A stretch of DNA of 64,000 nucleotides from BJGV01 sp003230615 (GCA_963663215.1 OY760140.1:1-64000), one strand, 5' to 3'. Shown: positions 27,289 to 37,593, counted from the stretch's first letter. The notes: generated from the sequence alone by a model not told the origin. A program made the numbers and translations.

Positions 27289-27657
27289 TTACCATCGCCT
27301 CTTGGTACAATTCCAGCGGTACAGAAGATGAGCGAAGAGGTTGTAAATCAAGCGCGAGAGTTGCTTGAAAACAGGTAATCGAAACAGTTTGGCAAGCCAA
27401 CGTTGTCCATTCGTTTGTGACCATAGGCGTGTGAATGCGTCTACACCAACATTAAGTTTACCATTAAGATCTTTGACGTACAGTCTCTCCCGAACTTGGT
27501 TCAATGAAGTACCAATCTCAGATACTGACCTTGGATTAGTGTGTACATCGACCCATTCGATATCTTTAAGGCCACATGCTTCCATGCGCTTGCGCTGATT
27601 CTCGATACCCGCATTACAAATAGGACACGCACTATTGTAATAAACCTTGATGTGCAT
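27289..27657 (-). CDS. DCC-family (DUF393) thiol-disulfide oxidoreductase-like protein
   Basis: A 122-residue protein with the family's N-terminal motif YYNSACPICNAGI, where Cys11 and Cys14 form a thioredoxin-like CxxC pair. VGVDAFTRLW in the middle is also a family feature. The C-terminus is basic (YRWNCTKRRW). The precise substrate is unknown. It stands alone between the DUF4124 gene (convergent) and purA. Confidence 0.85.
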   Translation of the reverse strand: MHIKVYYNSACPICNAGIENQRKRMEACGLKDIEWVDVHTNPRSVSEIGTSLNQVRERLYVKDLNGKLNVGVDAFTRLWSQTNGQRWLAKLFRLPVFKQLSRLIYNLFAHLLYRWNCTKRRW

Positions 27658-27779
27658 AACTTGATCGGTGCTTGTGATATTAAATGTATAAGTTTGGTGT
27701 TCACTGCTCCATATGCTTACGTGAGCGGAGTAGGAGATTTTGCTATTGCTTGGATAGTTCAGGACTAAAAAACGTGAAA

Positions 27780-29087
27780 TTAGTCAAATGGGTGTCGTAG
27801 TACGATAGTTTCTTCTCTGCTTGGTCCGGTTGAGATCATGTCCACTGGAACTTCACATACTGACTCCATACGCCTAAGATAATTTTGTGCCGCCATAGGC
27901 AATTGCTTAAAATTTTTAATTCCTACGGTACTATCCATCCATCCTGGCATTTCCTCATAGATAGGCTTGCAGTGGGCCAGTTCATCTGCGCCTATCGGCA
28001 GGATATTACCTAATACTTCTTTCTTTTCATTTTTACTCAATTTGTAGCCTACACCTATCCGTAGAGTTTCGACACCATCTAGCACGTCAAGTTTGGTAAC
28101 GCACAGTCCCGATATGCCGTTGATCTGGATAGAGCGTTTCATGGCTACTGCGTCAAACCAGCCGCAACGACGTGGGCGACCCGTGGTTGCACCAAATTCG
28201 TTTCCACGTTTAGCCAGATGTTTGCCAACGTTATCATCCAGTTCCGTGGGAAATGGCCCTGCACCAACCCGTGTTGCGTAAGCTTTAGTGATACCCAAAA
28301 CATAATGCAACATCTGTGGACCGACGCCACTGCCGGTTGTCGCTGCGCCTGCAACACAATTACTAGAAGTAACATACGGATAGGTGCCGTGATCTATGTC
28401 GAGCATTGTCCCTTGTGCGCCCTCAAATAATAAATTGTTACCTACTTTGTTGGCTTCGAATAATAGTTGTGAGACATCCGCTACCATTGGCTTAATGCGC
28501 TGAGCCAAAGACAGGGTCTCATCCATGGTTTTCTGAAAATCTACAGTTGGCGCATGGAAATAGTTTTTCAATATGAAGTTGTGATAATCCAAAAGTTTAT
28601 TAAGTTTGGCAGCAAAATAGTCAGGGTGAAAAAGATCCTGTATTCGCACTGCCCGCCGCGCTACTTTGTCCTCATAGGCGGGGCCAATGCCTCGTCCAGT
28701 AGTACCAATCTTGTTTGCACCCATTGCTGTTTCTCGAGCATGATCAAGCGCGCTGTGGCTGGGCAAAATAAGCGGGCAGGCTTTGCTGATGTGTAGCAGT
28801 CCTTGCACGTCAACTCCTGCTTGCTCCAGCATATCGACTTCTTCAAGTAAAGCTTGCGGGGATATCACCACACCGTTGCCAATATAACAAGCTACGTTGT
28901 TACGTAAAATTCCAGAAGGTATCAGATGCAAAACGGTTTTTTTGTTACCGATGACTAGCGTGTGCCCAGCATTGTGTCCACCTTGGAAGCGCACTACTCC
29001 TTGGGCGTGGTCTGTCAGCCAATCCACAATCTTGCCCTTCCCTTCGTCACCCCACTGGGTGCCAACGACAACCACGTTTTTAACCAT
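27780..29087 (-). CDS. purA: Adenylosuccinate synthetase
   Basis: A 435-residue GTP-dependent ligase that converts IMP and aspartate to adenylosuccinate on the way to AMP. The GDEGKGK P-loop lies at residues 13-19, followed by RFQGGHNAGHT with the catalytic His. Other family signatures are KIGTTGRGIGPAYEDK and TTGRPRRCGWFDAVA. The length is normal. It lies downstream of hisZ on the same strand, with 102 bases between, at the end of the hfq-hfl-hisZ-purA cluster. Confidence 0.96.
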   Translation of the reverse strand: MVKNVVVVGTQWGDEGKGKIVDWLTDHAQGVVRFQGGHNAGHTLVIGNKKTVLHLIPSGILRNNVACYIGNGVVISPQALLEEVDMLEQAGVDVQGLLHISKACPLILPSHSALDHARETAMGANKIGTTGRGIGPAYEDKVARRAVRIQDLFHPDYFAAKLNKLLDYHNFILKNYFHAPTVDFQKTMDETLSLAQRIKPMVADVSQLLFEANKVGNNLLFEGAQGTMLDIDHGTYPYVTSSNCVAGAATTGSGVGPQMLHYVLGITKAYATRVGAGPFPTELDDNVGKHLAKRGNEFGATTGRPRRCGWFDAVAMKRSIQINGISGLCVTKLDVLDGVETLRIGVGYKLSKNEKKEVLGNILPIGADELAHCKPIYEEMPGWMDSTVGIKNFKQLPMAAQNYLRRMESVCEVPVDMISTGPSREETIVLRHPFD

Positions 29088-29189
29088 GTTGCTTAAGCAT
29101 TAAGAAATATTTCATCAAATATCCCAAGGTTTTCAGAAAAAAATTGTACTGGCAAGTGATTCTGGAGTTGAGTGTTTATGAGGATAAAA

Positions 29190-30362
29190 TTAGATATTAA
29201 CAACTTTCCATGCTTTATTCTGTAATACTAGTTTTCTGTCACAGTTAAATGTATCTTTACTACCTCCATGTCTTGGTAATTCCACTATTACTATCTGGTT
29301 TTTAATACGAAGCTGCTCAATTGCTTTATCAAGAACTTTGTCGTTCTTTCTATACGGTGCTAGGATTCCCTTGGGACAGGGATCGGGAGTTTTTATCAGT
29401 CTCGATAATTCACGTAAATCCATACTGAATCCAGTTGCTGGACGAGCTCTTCCAAATACTTTACCAATTTCATCATAACGTCCCCCTAGTGCAACTGCGC
29501 TGGGGTAGCCATCGGCGTAAGCTGCAAATACTATACCGCTGTGGTAATGGTACCCACGTAAGTCGGCTAGGTCGAATGCAAGAGTATCTACCACCAACTT
29601 CAATTCCGCTGCTACCACTTCTAATTCATCCAGTGCTTTCTTGATTTCTGTGTAATCAGGTAGAAATTTGCGTGCTTGTACCAACACTTTTTTGTCGCCG
29701 TATAGTTTCGGTAATAACATTAAAGCTTGTTGTACATTTTTGTTTATATCCTTGCCAAGTCCTGTGAAGAGTTCTTTTAATGCGGAGATATCCTTAGCTT
29801 GTAGTGCACTAAACAATTCTGCTTCCAAACTAGTCGAAATCCCAGCACCTTTAACAATGCCACGAAATATGGCAACATGGCCAAGGTCAAGATGGATATT
29901 ATCTATTCCAGACATTGTTAGAACCTGTAACATGAGGCGTTGGATTTCCAGATCACTCTCCAGTCCTGCATGGCCATAAAGTTCTGCACCAATCTGGAGT
30001 GGTTCGCGAGTGCTAGTTAGTCCTGACGGTACGGTGTGTAGTACGCTACCTGCGTAGCATAAACGGGTAATACCATTGCAATTTAGCAAGTGAGCATCGA
30101 TACGAGCTGTCTGAGGTGTTATGTCCGCCCGTAACCCCATCATTCTACTGCTTAATTGATCAACTACCTTGAACATGCGTAAATTCATATCCCCACCACT
30201 ACCTGAGATCAGTGATTCTACAAACTCCAGCATGGGAGGATCCACCAATTGATAACCATGCACTAACAGCCAGTCCAAAATGCGTCGCCGTAAAGTTTCT
30301 ATGCGCAGCGCTTCTTCGGGTAGAATATCTTCAATGTATTCGGGAAGGAGCCAGTTACGCAT
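29190..30362 (-). CDS. hisZ: ATP phosphoribosyltransferase regulatory subunit
   Basis: A 390-residue paralogue of histidyl-tRNA synthetase that pairs with a short HisG to start histidine synthesis. It has the class II fold motifs (LRADITPQTARIDAH as motif 2) and VALGGRYDEIGKVFGRARPA but lacks a C-terminal tRNA-binding domain. HisZ beside purA and hflKC is the standard order in betaproteobacteria. Frame intact. Confidence 0.93.
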   Translation of the reverse strand: MRNWLLPEYIEDILPEEALRIETLRRRILDWLLVHGYQLVDPPMLEFVESLISGSGGDMNLRMFKVVDQLSSRMMGLRADITPQTARIDAHLLNCNGITRLCYAGSVLHTVPSGLTSTREPLQIGAELYGHAGLESDLEIQRLMLQVLTMSGIDNIHLDLGHVAIFRGIVKGAGISTSLEAELFSALQAKDISALKELFTGLGKDINKNVQQALMLLPKLYGDKKVLVQARKFLPDYTEIKKALDELEVVAAELKLVVDTLAFDLADLRGYHYHSGIVFAAYADGYPSAVALGGRYDEIGKVFGRARPATGFSMDLRELSRLIKTPDPCPKGILAPYRKNDKVLDKAIEQLRIKNQIVIVELPRHGGSKDTFNCDRKLVLQNKAWKVVNI

Positions 30363-30407
30363 ATTTATTAATCGGACGACACTGGTTAGAAGTGTGAGGA
30401 CGTGGAT

Positions 30408-30593
30408 TTATTTCACAAGATATAGCAACAGCAATCCTATCAGCATCGATGTCAAGCCGATGAAACGAACTTGATTATCACCAATTTCAGTTAGTTTTTT
30501 GAAGGTCTCGCGCCAAATACTAGGTAATAAGAACGGCAGTATCCCTTCCAACACTAACATCAATGCGAATGCAATTAGCAAAGTGTCCCACAT
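30408..30593 (-). CDS. DUF2065 small membrane protein (YjeT-like)
   Basis: A 61-residue protein with two membrane helices (about 3-21 and 43-60) separated by a short charged loop, the YjeT/DUF2065 plan. It is normally found next to hflC, as here (160 bases downstream of it on the same strand), and in front of hisZ. Its function is unknown, perhaps linked to HflKC. Confidence 0.85.
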   Translation of the reverse strand: MWDTLLIAFALMLVLEGILPFLLPSIWRETFKKLTEIGDNQVRFIGLTSMLIGLLLLYLVK

Positions 30594-30753
30594 ACTTTAA
30601 TAACTCCAATAGGACGCATTAAAAACCAGGGTTCTAAACAGGCTTTTTTGCTAACCGATATTATTAAAACTTATATAGTGGTTATATCCTACTTGAAAAT
30701 GGCACAACAAATTTTGTAAGCTTTGATTTACGGTAGTTGGTAGTTTATATTGC

Positions 30754-31632
30754 TTATTTATTGTTTTTTACTGAATTTTTCAGGTAGTTGAAAAATTGGG
30801 AGGTTGGCTCGAGTACCATCATGTCACCTTTGTTCTTGAAACTCTTTTTATATGCTTCTAAACTGCGATAGAAAGAATAGAATTCTGGATTCTTCTGAAA
30901 TGCTTTGGCGTAGATATTCGCAGCCTTAGCATCTCCTTCACCCTTGATCTTCTGGGCATCTCGATATGCTTTTGCTAAGATTACTTCACGTTGACGGTCG
31001 GCATTGGAACGAATTTTTTCAGATTCTGCTGCACCAGTCGAGCGCAGTTCATTAGCCACACGTTTTCTTTCTGCTTCCATTCGGCGGTAGACTGATTCAC
31101 TTACTTGTGGCGGCAAGTCAACGCGCTTTAGGCGTACGTCCACTACCTCTATTCCAATTTTGTTGGCATCGGCGTTAGCCTTCTCACGCGTTGTATCCAT
31201 AATCAAGTCGCGTTTGCCAGAAACCACATCATGTACCGTGCGATTACCAAATTCGTCGCGTAGAGCAGAGTTTATCGTCTGTGCCAGTCGGACTCTAGCC
31301 AATTCTTCGTCGCCTCGTACACTGATGAAATATTGTTTTACATCAATGATGCGCCACTTGACGAACAGGTCTACCAGCACATTCTTTTTCTCTGAGGTGA
31401 TATACCGATCTGGTTCCTCTGCGTCCATAGTCAATATACGCGAATCAAAAAAGCGTACATTCTGTACCATGGGAATCTTGAAATATAATCCTGGATCGTT
31501 CTTTACATCGACTACTTCACCTAGCTGGAAGACGATGGCTTTCTGGCGCTGATCTACAATATATAGTGATGAGCTTACCAGCAAGAACAGAGCGATAAAG
31601 ATGCCTAATAGTACGCTTTTGCTTTTTTTCAT
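30754..31632 (-). CDS. hflC: HflC, SPFH-domain subunit of the FtsH regulator
   Basis: A 292-residue SPFH/band 7 protein with one N-terminal membrane helix (about 5-25) followed by the periplasmic band 7 domain and a long coiled coil rich in Ala/Arg/Glu (about 185-250). With HflK it forms a cage around the membrane protease FtsH and modulates substrate access. Family motifs include VVDQRQKAIVFQLGE, here IVDQRQKAIVFQLGE. It begins immediately after hflK ends, with no spacer. Confidence 0.95.
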   Translation of the reverse strand: MKKSKSVLLGIFIALFLLVSSSLYIVDQRQKAIVFQLGEVVDVKNDPGLYFKIPMVQNVRFFDSRILTMDAEEPDRYITSEKKNVLVDLFVKWRIIDVKQYFISVRGDEELARVRLAQTINSALRDEFGNRTVHDVVSGKRDLIMDTTREKANADANKIGIEVVDVRLKRVDLPPQVSESVYRRMEAERKRVANELRSTGAAESEKIRSNADRQREVILAKAYRDAQKIKGEGDAKAANIYAKAFQKNPEFYSFYRSLEAYKKSFKNKGDMMVLEPTSQFFNYLKNSVKNNK

Positions 31633-32868
31633 TTATCTTGTCTCCCGTTCGCGTATTCGGAATGCTTCACGTGTACGCTGTGTTCGAGCGGCATTGTTGT
31701 CGATTAAGGAGGCCCTTGGTGCGATCGCTTGGGGTGTTATAGGTACTGGAGCAGGTGCCGGAGTGGGGGAGCTTTTTTCTATCAGTTTATCAAGAGGCAA
31801 ATATAGCAAGTTATTACTGTTTTTTTGGTCAACCAATATCTTGTTTGTATTAGATAGTACCTCTTGCATCATGTCTAGGTAAAGACGCTCACGGGTTACA
31901 CGAGGTGCCTTACTATATTCGACCAAGATTTGTTTGAAACGACTAGCATCGCCAGTAGAGCTATCAATCACTCGCTGCTTGTATCCCTCAGCTTCTTCCA
32001 TTATGCGGGCGGCATTACCTCTGGCTCTGGGGATAACATTGTTAGCGTAGGCTTCCCCTTCATTTCTCTGTCTTTCCTTATCCTGCCCCGCTTTTACTGC
32101 ATCGTCAAATGCCGCTTGAACTTGCTCTGGGGGTTGTGCATTTTGCATGGTAACTTTGCTGATTGCGATCCCTATTTGGTAATTGTCGAGAAGTTCTTGC
32201 ATCAATACGCTTGCTTTTGATGCTACATCTTCGCGCCCTTCGTAGAGTACATAATCCATGTAACTCTTCCCAATAACTTCACGAATAGAGGATTCTGCCG
32301 CCTGCAGCACTGCTTCGTCCGGGTCGCGGTTATTAAACAGGTATTCTTCAGGATTCTTGAGTATGTATTGCACGGCAAACTGAATATCAATAATGTTTTC
32401 ATCATCGGTTAGCATTAATGCTTCTTTAAGCACTTTGCTTGTCACGCTTTTACGGTAGCCGATTTCAACTGTTCGTACCTGACTTACGTTAACGGTTTCT
32501 ACGGTTTCAGCCGGATATGGCAAGTGCCAACGTAACCCTGCCTGGGTGGTTTCATTGTATTTCCCAAAACGCAGAACCACCCCTCGATAACCTTCGTTGA
32601 CAATGTAAAAGCCGCTTGCTATCCATAGCAATAGAAGCACCCCAATGAGTAGGCCAATACTAAAACCTCCACTAAGGAGCTTTAAATTTTTGCCTCCAGA
32701 CCCATCACCACCTCCAGATCCTTCACCATTACCAGACTCATTACCACCACGGCGCTTACGTCCAAATAGGTCATTGAGTTTTTTGTTGACGTTGCGTAAT
32801 AGTTCGTCCAGATCAGGTGGACCAGAGCCGCCTTTTTTTCGTCCCCACTGTGGGTCATTTAATCCCAT
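31633..32868 (-). CDS. hflK: HflK, SPFH-domain subunit of the FtsH regulator
   Basis: A 411-residue partner of HflC. The N-terminus is the typical Gly/Pro-rich HflK cytoplasmic tail (NDPQWGRKKGGSGPPDLDEL) followed by a membrane helix (about 70-90) and a band 7 domain. The C-terminal 50 residues are Pro/Ala-rich. The gene is directly followed by hflC. Intact and of normal length. Confidence 0.95.
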   Translation of the reverse strand: MGLNDPQWGRKKGGSGPPDLDELLRNVNKKLNDLFGRKRRGGNESGNGEGSGGGDGSGGKNLKLLSGGFSIGLLIGVLLLLWIASGFYIVNEGYRGVVLRFGKYNETTQAGLRWHLPYPAETVETVNVSQVRTVEIGYRKSVTSKVLKEALMLTDDENIIDIQFAVQYILKNPEEYLFNNRDPDEAVLQAAESSIREVIGKSYMDYVLYEGREDVASKASVLMQELLDNYQIGIAISKVTMQNAQPPEQVQAAFDDAVKAGQDKERQRNEGEAYANNVIPRARGNAARIMEEAEGYKQRVIDSSTGDASRFKQILVEYSKAPRVTRERLYLDMMQEVLSNTNKILVDQKNSNNLLYLPLDKLIEKSSPTPAPAPVPITPQAIAPRASLIDNNAARTQRTREAFRIRERETR

Positions 32869-32986
32869 GATGATTTTTATATTTTCCGGTTATTAATTAA
32901 ATTCTACTACCAGATAGTCTATTTAGTAAGAACCTTTGAGTTTTAGCTATGGTAAGAATACTTATCGTACCATTCAATTTGCCAAC

Positions 32987-34171
32987 TCAATAACTGATCG
33001 TAGGGCGTTTGTTAGTTACGCCCACTATTTCTGGAGACATTGTACACCATTGCGAAGTACGTTGTTCAATTGTTTCGGCTAGCGCCATCCTAATATATTC
33101 GAATCCTTCACCGGTTTTTGCACTTAATCGAACTTGCGATATTCTACCATACTCGTTACGTTGGTACCCTGACGTTCCTTGCGATATATTGATTAAATCT
33201 ATTTTGTTTAGTACAAGAATCTGCGGAATTGCATCAGCACCGATTTCCTCTAGCACCTTATTGACTGCCTCAATTTGCTGTTCTCGATTAGGGCTACCCG
33301 CGTCCACCACATGTAGTAGCACGTCAGACTGCACGGTTTCCTCTAACGTGGCCCGGAATGCGGCGACTAGCGTGTGTGGCAATTCGCGAATAAAACCCAC
33401 AGTGTCAGAAATCACCAAAGGGCCATGTCCTTGGATAAACAATTTACGTGTGGTTGCGTCCAATGTGGCAAAAAATTGGTTAGCAGTGTAGGCACTTGCG
33501 CGCGTGAGGTTATTGAACAAGGTAGACTTGCCCGTGTTGGTATAACCAATAATAGAAACTGACATTACATGGGCACGTCGTCTTGTGCGCCGCTGTAAAT
33601 TTCGCTGGCACTGGAATTTAGCAAGCTTCTCTTTTAGGAGCTTAACCCGTTTTCTAAGCAATCGTCGGTCCGTTTCCAGTTGAGTTTCCCCCGGCCCGCG
33701 TAGACCTATGCCACCCTTTTGCCGCTCCAAGTGAGTACAGCCACGTACCAGGCGAGTAGCAAGATACTCAAGTTGAGCCAGTTCCACTTGTAGCTTCCCC
33801 TCGTGACTTTTAGCGCGTTGTGCAAATATATCTAAAATTAGACTGGTGCGGTCTATCACGCGGCACTGAAGATATTGCTCTAGATTACGTTGTTGGGCAG
33901 GAGAAAGATTGTGATTAAAGATAACCAGCGAGGCACAGGTTTGTTTTAGAATTAGGGAAATTTCATTTACCTTACCATTACCAGCATAGGTAGCAGGGTT
34001 GGGCCGAGAACATTTACCCCTAATCACTGCAACAATTATAAGTCCATCACTTGTAGCTAGTTGCCGTAATTCTTCTATATTTTCAACGTAACCATTGCGA
34101 CCAAAGTCTAAGCTAACTAGTACAGCAGCATTAACATCAGCAATAGTGTCTCTAGCGGACCGATCAAGCAT
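32987..34171 (-). CDS. hflX: HflX ribosome-associated GTPase
   Basis: A 394-residue GTPase that binds the 50S subunit and splits stalled ribosomes. The N-terminal HflX domain includes QRNLEQYLQCRVIDRTSLIL and GLRGPGETQLETDRR; the G domain has the P-loop GYTNTGKSTLFN, SDTVGFI and NKID. A longer open frame reaches 34324 but would lie inside hfq; ATG 34171 (MLDRSARDT) matches the family start and overlaps the hfq stop by eight bases. This coupling of hfq and hflX is classical. Confidence 0.94.
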   Translation of the reverse strand: MLDRSARDTIADVNAAVLVSLDFGRNGYVENIEELRQLATSDGLIIVAVIRGKCSRPNPATYAGNGKVNEISLILKQTCASLVIFNHNLSPAQQRNLEQYLQCRVIDRTSLILDIFAQRAKSHEGKLQVELAQLEYLATRLVRGCTHLERQKGGIGLRGPGETQLETDRRLLRKRVKLLKEKLAKFQCQRNLQRRTRRRAHVMSVSIIGYTNTGKSTLFNNLTRASAYTANQFFATLDATTRKLFIQGHGPLVISDTVGFIRELPHTLVAAFRATLEETVQSDVLLHVVDAGSPNREQQIEAVNKVLEEIGADAIPQILVLNKIDLINISQGTSGYQRNEYGRISQVRLSAKTGEGFEYIRMALAETIEQRTSQWCTMSPEIVGVTNKRPTISY

Positions 34172-34409
34172 CTGGTGTGATTGGCGCCTCGAATGGAGTG
34201 GTGAAAGTTTTGGTGGGGACAACGGTAGAGATTGCGTGCTTATATACCATTTGTGTAACATTGTTTTTAAGAAGTACCACGTATTGATCGAATGAGTCAA
34301 TGTGGCCTTGCAGTTTAATGCCATTTACCAGATAAATTGATACTGGAATATGTTCTTTCCGTAGCATGTTTAAAAACGGATCTTGTAACAATTGTCCTTT
34401 AGCGGTCAT
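34164..34409 (-). CDS. hfq: RNA-binding protein Hfq
   Basis: An 81-residue Sm-like RNA chaperone that pairs small RNAs with mRNAs. The core reads GQLLQDPFLNMLRKEHIPVS, with NGIKLQGHIDSFDQYVVLL and the Sm2 motif YKHAIST. ATG 34409 (MTAKGQ) is preferred over the ATG at 34421 because GGAG lies six bases before it and homologues start there. It is first in the hfq-hflX-hflK-hflC cluster. Confidence 0.96.
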   Translation of the reverse strand: MTAKGQLLQDPFLNMLRKEHIPVSIYLVNGIKLQGHIDSFDQYVVLLKNNVTQMVYKHAISTVVPTKTFTTPFEAPITPDA

Positions 34410-34421
34410 GGGTGACTCCAT

Positions 34422-34931
34422 GTTTTAATTATTCGAGAGTTAACTTTACTTGATTTCTAGGAGTAAATCTATATTTCTAAACTTAAGAAAGAATAGTAGT
34501 GGCGCTACGAACTCAGTCGAACCGACAAGAAGTATTTATTCAATATTAATAATGTAGAACATGAATTTAACATAAGAATGGAAACGAGGAATAAATGAGG
34601 AATATAGAGAAGTATTTGTAGTTTCCGTTATAGCCAGTTCATTCTATGTACTGTCAACCATAAATCATGTGTTCATGATTTTGTTACTTGTCTATTAGTT
34701 GTAGGATTGTATATTCCAGGGATAGTTTTTTAGAATTCGAGGCAATCGAGACTATATTTACGCTGTTTTGTTTTACAATAAAATTTTATACCGCACAGAT
34801 TCGCAGGATTGAGGTGGTTGTTAGACATGCCTGGAGCGTAATCTTGAATGCGTTTGACCATATGCGATCCAAACAGTTGATTTGCGAATTAATAGTTTGT
34901 TTGTTCACAAGAGTCAGGTTTCTAGATAAAG
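34422..34931. other. 510-base intergenic region between rppH and hfq, no gene seen
   Basis: AT-rich, with stops in all frames apart from one unlikely 83-codon plus-strand frame at 34688-34939 with no ribosome site and no recognisable features. It must contain the hfq promoter on the minus strand. No tRNA or clear hairpin was found. Confidence 0.5.
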
Positions 34932-35498
34932 TTATTTAGTTTGTTTAGTGGGTATGGTTGCAGCTAAACTCCGTTCTTTGTTATAGCTACAGTCATACTT
35001 GCCATAAGTATTAATTTCATGGGATTCGCGATTGAGTAAGCGTGCTAACTCAGTAAGAGCTTGATGGTAGACTTGACGTTTAAACTCAACCACCGATTCC
35101 AGTTCTACCCAGTACTGATTCCAACGCCAAGCATCGAATTCGGGGTGAATACTTGTGCGCAGCGACACATCAGAATCACGTCCTACCATGCGTAACAAAT
35201 ACCAAATTTGTTTTTGTCCTCTGTAATTTCCACGCCACTCGTGTCTTATCCAATGATCTGGTACTTCATAGCGTAACCAGTCACGTGTGCGTCCAATGAT
35301 CTCAACATGGCATGAATGCAGGCCTATTTCCTCAGTTAACTCTCTGTACATGGTTTCTTTTGGGCTCTCACCAAGATTGATGCCACCTTGAGGAAATTGC
35401 CAAGAATTTTGATTAATGCGCTTGCCCCAGAAGACCTTATTCTTCTTATTAAGTAGAATAATGCCAACATTAGAGCGATATCCATTACGGTCGATCAT
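34932..35498 (-). CDS. rppH: RNA pyrophosphohydrolase
   Basis: A 188-residue Nudix hydrolase that removes pyrophosphate from the 5' end of RNAs and so triggers their decay. The Nudix box runs from Gly38 (GGINLGESPKETMYRELTEE to Leu60) and fits the pattern GX5EX7REUXEEXGU exactly. The N-terminal MIDRNGYRSNVGIILLN and NQNSWQFPQGG are typical of RppH. It is divergent from proS. Confidence 0.95.
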   Translation of the reverse strand: MIDRNGYRSNVGIILLNKKNKVFWGKRINQNSWQFPQGGINLGESPKETMYRELTEEIGLHSCHVEIIGRTRDWLRYEVPDHWIRHEWRGNYRGQKQIWYLLRMVGRDSDVSLRTSIHPEFDAWRWNQYWVELESVVEFKRQVYHQALTELARLLNRESHEINTYGKYDCSYNKERSLAATIPTKQTK

Positions 35499-35883
35499 GC
35501 GATTTACCTGTGTAATCCGTCACAATAATATTGATACGAATTTTTTCATATTTTATACTAGAAAGAAAGCAATCATAATATTAATAATATCCTTCACTCA
35601 ACTTATCACGTTAATTCTATATCATTTAGTATGTGTGCCAGCCTAGTATTACCTTAAAGTTCGCAGTACAGCTTAGTAAGCACATACTTTTGGTCTATTC
35701 CCGTTGGGTTAATCATGACAGGCGTTTCTCTTCAAAAGGATTTTATCAGAGCCATTATGCGTAAAAGTGATAATGCGCTTCATTGCCAATAGTCATTGTC
35801 ATGAATGTTGTTGGCAAATAATACGCACGGCAGTCTTTCGAGGTAGAATTACTTTCATTCAATTGTTGTAACGGAATTAGGCG
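35499..35883. other. 385-base divergent intergenic region between rppH and proS
   Basis: Holds the two divergent promoters presumably, but no near-consensus site stands out. A ribosome-site-like GGAATTAGG lies just before the proS ATG. No gene or RNA seen. Confidence 0.45.
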
Positions 35884-37593
35884 ATGCGTGTATCGCAATT
35901 TTTTATATCTACTCTTAAAGAAGCTCCTGCTGAAGCAGAGTTAGTCAGTCATAGGCTGATGTTGCGTGCGGGCCTCATTAAGCGTCTTGGAAGTGGGTTA
36001 TATACCTGGATGCCGCTGGGTTTGAGAGTGTTGCGCAAGGTCGAACACATTGTTCGGGAGGAAATGGATAAGTGTGGCGCAGTAGAACTTCTGATGCCTG
36101 TAGTTCAACCAGCTGAGTTGTGGCAAGAGACCGGGCGTTGGGACAAATTTGGACCACTGATGCTGAGAATCAAAGATAGGTATCGACGTGATTTCTGCTT
36201 TGGCCCTACGCATGAAGAAGTCATTACTGACATTGTAAGGCGGGAAATAAAAAGTTATCGTCAATTACCACTTACTCTCTACCAGATTCAAACCAAATTT
36301 CGTGATGAGATCCGTCCTCGCTTTGGTGTAATGCGAGCACGTGAATTTGTAATGAAGGATGCCTATTCATTCCATATTGACGTTGCGAGCCTAGAGCGAA
36401 CCTATCAGGCTATGCATGACAGCTATATCCAAATTTTCAATCGCTTGGGATTGAGATTTCGTGCGGTGGTGGCAGATCCAGGGGCAATTGGTGGCAGCAG
36501 CTCACATGAGTTTCACGTATTGGCAGATTCGGGTGAGGATGGTATCGTTTTTTGTCCGGGCTCGACCTATGCAGCCAACATTGAATTTGCTGAGGCACTA
36601 TCACCAGAGAAATTACGTGAGAGAGCTAGTAATCCCATACAAAAAATTGCAACACCCAACAAAAGAACCTGTGAGGAAGTAGCAGAGTTTCTAAAAGTAC
36701 CAATACAAAAAACCGTAAAAACTTTAGCGGTGATGGTAAATAATGAAATAGTTCTACTATTATTGCGTGGCGATCACCGGTTAAATGAAATAAAAGCTAG
36801 GAAGATTCCATTTTTTAATAATTTTCGGTTGGCAAGCGAGGAGGAAATTTTAAGTAAAACCGGTTGCTGTACAGGATATACGGGGCCAGTCGGTCTGGAG
36901 TTGCCCATTATTTGCGACAAAACTGTCGTGGAAATGAGTGATTTTATTTGTGGTGCAAATGAAGCAGGTTATCATTTTACTGGTGTTAATTTTGGCCGTG
37001 ATGTGAAAGAACCTGACCACGTATACGATATTCGTAATGTTGTTCCAGGTGACTTGTCCCCTGATGGAAAAGGTAAGTTGGAAATCTGCAGAGGCATCGA
37101 GGTTGGGCATATTTTCCAGTTACGCACGGAATATTCAGAAGTGATGAAAGCTAGTTATCTTAATGAATCCGGCCAGTCTCAACCCATGGAAATGGGTTGC
37201 TACGGTATTGGTGTGTCGCGCATCGTAGCGGCTGCCATTGAGCAGAACCACGATGAACACGGTATTATTTTCCCCATTGTAATGGCACCTTTCCAAGTTG
37301 CTATTGTGCCCATTGGCATGAATAAAAGTGAAGCGATAAGAACTGAAGCAGAAAAGCTACATACGGGACTTTCTGCTGCTGGTATTGAGGTATTACTGGA
37401 TGATTGCGAGGAGCGCCCGGGTGTGATGTTTGCTGACATGGAGTTGATTGGAATCCCCCATCGCATTGTCATTGGCGAGCGTGGTTTAAAGGAAGGAAAT
37501 GTAGAATACCAAGGTCGGTGCGATGATAAATATCAGGTTATTCCCCTGCGAAACGTTATTAATTTTGTAGAATCAATAATATGTGGAAGTTAG
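35884..37593 (+). CDS. proS: Prolyl-tRNA synthetase
   Basis: A 569-residue class II synthetase of the bacterial type, including the editing (YbaK-like) insertion at about 220-390 between motifs 2 and 3. Visible motifs are GLYTWMPLGLRVL, GPTHEEVITD, FRDEIRPRFGVMRAREFVMKD (motif 2 area) and CYGIGVSRIVAA (motif 3). It charges tRNA-Pro; a tRNA-Pro gene lies at 48908. Its end overlaps the start of the transglycosylase gene by 13 bases. Confidence 0.96.
   Translation: MRVSQFFISTLKEAPAEAELVSHRLMLRAGLIKRLGSGLYTWMPLGLRVLRKVEHIVREEMDKCGAVELLMPVVQPAELWQETGRWDKFGPLMLRIKDRYRRDFCFGPTHEEVITDIVRREIKSYRQLPLTLYQIQTKFRDEIRPRFGVMRAREFVMKDAYSFHIDVASLERTYQAMHDSYIQIFNRLGLRFRAVVADPGAIGGSSSHEFHVLADSGEDGIVFCPGSTYAANIEFAEALSPEKLRERASNPIQKIATPNKRTCEEVAEFLKVPIQKTVKTLAVMVNNEIVLLLLRGDHRLNEIKARKIPFFNNFRLASEEEILSKTGCCTGYTGPVGLELPIICDKTVVEMSDFICGANEAGYHFTGVNFGRDVKEPDHVYDIRNVVPGDLSPDGKGKLEICRGIEVGHIFQLRTEYSEVMKASYLNESGQSQPMEMGCYGIGVSRIVAAAIEQNHDEHGIIFPIVMAPFQVAIVPIGMNKSEAIRTEAEKLHTGLSAAGIEVLLDDCEERPGVMFADMELIGIPHRIVIGERGLKEGNVEYQGRCDDKYQVIPLRNVINFVESIICGS

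Noticed and set aside
34171..34324. Longer N-terminus of HflX
   Set aside because: It would lie almost wholly inside hfq in another frame; MLDRSARDT at 34171 is the family-like start.
34688..34939. 83-codon plus-strand frame between hfq and rppH
   Set aside because: No ribosome site, no recognisable motif, AT-rich spacer; probably chance.
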